NCBI RefSeq assembly: GCF_030733685.1
Contig: NZ_JASHIM010000020.1
Coordinates: forward strand, 23,101-87,100
Source: Roseovarius sp. MMSF_3281
Lineage (GTDB): Bacteria > Pseudomonadota > Alphaproteobacteria > Rhodobacterales > Rhodobacteraceae
Reading direction: 5' to 3'
Length of the DNA stretch: 64,000 bases
The notes under the pieces: generated by a model
Seen by the model: the letters and a program-made list of their open reading frames with translations, nothing else
What the model was told of the DNA's origin: nothing
The model's database searches: none
Made by a program: the position numbers and the translations under genes
Shown here: positions 62,224 to 64,000 of the stretch, one piece after another
Layout of the letters: every line of letters begins with the position of its first letter
Position numbering within the stretch: position 1 is the first letter of the stretch

Positions 62224-62346
62224 ATGCTTCGCCAGATCAAGACAGCCGCCGAAAGCTCCTCTGACACATTGCTCGGGGATTTCATCGGTGCCGCCGCCCT
62301 TATGGTGACGCTTGTCGCCGGTCTTTATATCCCCGATGTCCTCTGA
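62224..62346 (+). CDS. Predicted SOS-controlled small membrane protein, 40 residues
   Basis: Complete frame from ATG to TGA with a near-perfect ribosome binding site AAGGAGG (62211-62217) six bases upstream. It opens MLRQIKTAAESSSDTLLGDF, a short amphipathic part, and then has a hydrophobic span (about 20-38) ending DVL. No homologue is known to me. The LexA box upstream and a strong terminator downstream (62491-62525) make it a likely single-gene SOS unit. Small SOS-induced membrane proteins such as Caulobacter SidA block division through late divisome proteins; a like role is inference. Distinct from SidA by sequence as far as I can tell. Confidence 0.7.
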   Translation: MLRQIKTAAESSSDTLLGDFIGAAALMVTLVAGLYIPDVL

Positions 62347-62490
62347 GGTTCTGCCTGCGAGGCTTCGCACCTGCCGCTTGCATCCTGTCCCCAACGTTGA
62401 TGCTTGTGACATAACCTGTCCCACTGTCCCGCCGGGTCTGCCTCATATCCCCGGTTTTGCGGCAGGTTTCACGAAGCCGAGCTTTCCCTG

Positions 62491-62525
62491 CCGCCGCCGC
62501 TGTTTCAGCGTGCGGCGGTTTTTTT
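62491..62525 (+). terminator. Strong terminator after the small SOS gene
   Basis: Outer stem CCGCCGC/GCGGCGG and inner stem CGCTG/CAGCG with a TTT loop, followed by seven T residues (62519-62525). About 144 bases of untranslated sequence with no visible gene lie between the ORF stop and this hairpin. Confidence 0.9.
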
Positions 62526-62604
62526 ATGCGTGCAACATTCATATGTTGTGCTGCCTTCGTTCCAAAGCTGTGAAACAGGTTTCGGGTCGAACGCTTTCGT
62601 GGGG

Positions 62605-63060
62605 TCAGGCGCAGGAATGGGCCGTCTTGGCCTGTTCCAGGGCCTCGACGCTGGCCTCGAGCGTGAGCAGGATCGAGGCATGGCGGTTCTTGTAATCGCG
62701 CGCCGGGCGCAGCACTTCTAGGCCGTCGAAGGGCGCGGGCGGCGTGGGGCCGTCGGATTTCAGCATCGCCTTGAGGGCATCGCGGGCCTCGGTCACTTGG
62801 TCGAGGGTGCAGCCGATGATCGCCCCGCCCACCACGCTGGCCGCCGCCTGGCCAAGGGCGCAGGCCTTCACCTCGGCGGCGTAATCGGTGATTTTCTCGC
62901 CATCGGTGACAAGGTCCACGGTGACGGTCGAGCCGCAAAGCGGCGCGCGGCGTTTGACCGTGGCCTCGGGCGCATCAAGTCGCCCGTGGTGCGGAATATC
63001 GGCGGCCAGTTCGAGAATCCGGGCCGAGTAAAGCTTGATCAGGTCGGTTTCGCCGCTCAT
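62605..63060 (-). CDS. Fe-S scaffold-like protein (SufU/IscU superfamily, third Cys replaced)
   Basis: 151 residues. Retains Cys42 in the PLCGS motif and Cys67 in VKACALGQ, but the third cysteine of scaffolds (RxxC) reads RHAS, and the PxCGD aspartate is Ser44. It therefore may not assemble clusters like canonical SufU or IscU. Extra Cys residues lie at IIGC and HSCA. The family is common in Rhodobacterales next to hisI, from memory. Divergent from hisI with a 67-base gap. Confidence 0.82.
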   Translation of the reverse strand: MSGETDLIKLYSARILELAADIPHHGRLDAPEATVKRRAPLCGSTVTVDLVTDGEKITDYAAEVKACALGQAAASVVGGAIIGCTLDQVTEARDALKAMLKSDGPTPPAPFDGLEVLRPARDYKNRHASILLTLEASVEALEQAKTAHSCA

Positions 63061-63127
63061 GGCTTTCCCTTTCGCGTGTCACCCCATAGATAGAGGCCAT
63101 GACGGCAGATGCAAAAGGTTTTCACCC

Positions 63128-63490
63128 ATGAATTTCGATGCTTCGACACTAAAGTATGACGACAAGGGGCTTATTCCGGTGGTGGCACAGGACCATGACA
63201 GCGGTGAGGTTCTCATGGTGGCCTGGATGAATGCCGAGGCCGTGGCGCGCACGCTTGAGACGGGGCGCGTGACCTATTGGAGCCGCTCGCGGCAGGCGTT
63301 CTGGGTGAAGGGCGAGACCTCGGGACACACGCAGGAATTGGTGGAAATGCGGGTGGATTGCGACCGCGATTGCCTGTTGGTGTTGATCCGGCAGGTGGGA
63401 CCGGCGTGCCACACCAACCGGCGCAGTTGTTTCTACATGGCCGTGCGGGATGGCGCGGAAGTTGAGATCATGGCGCCCATGGGGGGGTAG
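63128..63490 (+). CDS. hisI: Phosphoribosyl-AMP cyclohydrolase HisI
   Basis: 120 residues from the ATG at 63128. The zinc and magnesium ligands are in MRVDCDRDCLLVLIRQVGPA and ACHTNRRSCFY. Third step of histidine synthesis, ring opening of PR-AMP. The separate HisE domain is absent, so this is the stand-alone form. Followed by a conserved-looking 3' element. Confidence 0.97.
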   Translation: MNFDASTLKYDDKGLIPVVAQDHDSGEVLMVAWMNAEAVARTLETGRVTYWSRSRQAFWVKGETSGHTQELVEMRVDCDRDCLLVLIRQVGPACHTNRRSCFYMAVRDGAEVEIMAPMGG

Positions 63491-63493
63491 GAC

Positions 63494-63562
63494 AGGGGGC
63501 TGTCTGCCCCCTCTTGGCCTGCGGCCAATTCACCCCCGAGGATGTTTTTGAAAAGAAGAAAG
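63494..63562 (+). other. Two-hairpin 3' element after hisI ending in GAGGATGTTTTTGAAAAG
   Basis: AGGGGGC-TGTCT-GCCCCCT (63494-63512), TTGGCC-TGC-GGCCAA (63514-63528), then CACCCCCGAGGATG and an A/T-rich end. A shortened relative is at 10665-10692 after coaD. It overlaps the 3' end of the opposite gluQ, whose last codons (SSFQKHPRG) are read from it. Function unknown. Confidence 0.5.
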
Positions 63563-64000
63563 CCCCAGCATGTGCCGGATATCGGCGGGGGTTTTGCCCA
63601 TCGCGCGGTAACTGGCGATGGCGCGGGCGTCGTCGCGTTTGGCAAGGCGGCGGCCCGCATCGTCGCGGATCAGGCGGTGATGGTGGTAGCTGGGCGTTGG
63701 CAGGCCCAAAAGGCGTTGCAGCAGCACGTGGATTTGCGTTGCTGTAAACAGGTCCTGGCCGCGGATGACGTGGGTGATGCCTTGGTCGGCGTCGTCGCAA
63801 ACCACCGAGAGATGGTAGGAGGCCCCCATGCCGGGACGGGCGAGCGCCACGTCGCCGACCGTGGTGACCATGTCCTGCGGGGTGATGGTGCCGGTTTCGC
63901 CGTCGGGGCCCTGGCCGGTTTCGGAGAAGGTGAGCGGCGCGTCGATGCGGTTCAGCGCACGGGCCATGTCGAGGCGCAGGGGGCTGTCGGGCATCGGGCC
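63530..64000 (-). CDS. gluQ: Glutamyl-Q tRNA(Asp) synthetase GluQRS, N-terminus outside window
   Basis: Open to the right edge; 156 C-terminal residues are visible. The class I synthetase region ITHVIRGQDLFTATQIHVLLQRLLGLP and the KMSKS-like RRLAKRDDARAI are clear. GluQRS glutamylates queuosine at position 34 of tRNA-Asp. It lacks the anticodon-binding domain of GltX. The last nine residues overlap the hisI 3' element, so the native end may be shorter in relatives. Confidence 0.9.
   Translation of the reverse strand, partial: GPMPDSPLRLDMARALNRIDAPLTFSETGQGPDGETGTITPQDMVTTVGDVALARPGMGASYHLSVVCDDADQGITHVIRGQDLFTATQIHVLLQRLLGLPTPSYHHHRLIRDDAGRRLAKRDDARAIASYRAMGKTPADIRHMLGLSSFQKHPRG

Noticed and set aside
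62533..62548. CAACAT-TCAT-ATGTTG dyad
   Set aside because: Short and isolated, with no matching partner or position that suggests a role.

Overview
The window looks like the chromosome of a marine-type Rhodobacteraceae (Roseobacter-group alphaproteobacterium). The reasons are the uniformly high GC, the CckA/SciP/CtrA regulators, LexA boxes of the alphaproteobacterial GTTC-N7-GTTC type, the gene orders lptFG-lptD-surA-pdxA-rsmA and pyrH-frr-uppS-cdsA-dxr-rseP-bamA-skp-fabZ-lpxA-lpxI-lpxB, and serine-cycle genes (mtkAB, mcl) beside paired gap genes. I see no tRNA, rRNA, CRISPR array, prophage or intact insertion sequence.

Layout. 1-291 is the 3' end of a charged protein, probably DUF4167. 441-7947 (minus) is a tightly overlapping envelope operon, lptF-lptG-lptD-surA-pdxA-rsmA, divergent from pepA-holC and coaD. 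10739-13862 (minus) holds two GAPDH paralogues separated by a tandem PepSY protein and a 47-residue membrane protein; both gap promoters carry a near-identical LacI-type dyad. 14076-18858 (minus) is a partial serine-cycle cluster (sgaA, mcl, mtkA, mtkB), divergent from a LuxR-type regulator with a non-phosphorylatable receiver domain. 19772-23318 is less orderly: a gene-poor gap, a 118-bp palindromic repeat, an agmatinase-like gene coupled to a Cys-rich secreted protein, and an orphan low-GC ABC permease. 23319-30363 has guaB, an rsmB-like methylase, cckA, a sulfotransferase and recA. 30502-38597 has alaS, small enzymes, typA, a GNAT/FemAB-like protein, ssb and a lytic transglycosylase, with two more copies of the 118-bp repeat. 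38690-41246 is a Tat-type peptide/solute-binding protein and an AraC regulator. 41329-54425 is miaA followed by the long pyrH-to-lpxB operon for isoprenoid, phospholipid, outer-membrane-protein and lipid A work. 54440-64000 holds mtfA, mnmA, sciP, ctrA, ligA, recG, an apparently SOS-controlled 40-residue membrane protein, an Fe-S scaffold-like protein, hisI and a truncated gluQ.

How the parts relate. Much of the window is outer-membrane biogenesis (LptD/F/G, SurA, BamA, Skp, RseP, LpxA/I/B, FabZ) plus cell-cycle and SOS control (CckA, SciP, CtrA, RecA, SSB, RecG, LigA). No large undescribed system is evident. The most promising unexplained items are the LexA-boxed small membrane protein at 62224-62346, the shared AACGGGTAGGG dyad beside the degenerate-receiver regulator in the serine-cycle cluster, the twin gap operators, the CGTACG palindrome array between miaA and pyrH, and the three-copy 118-bp palindromic element.
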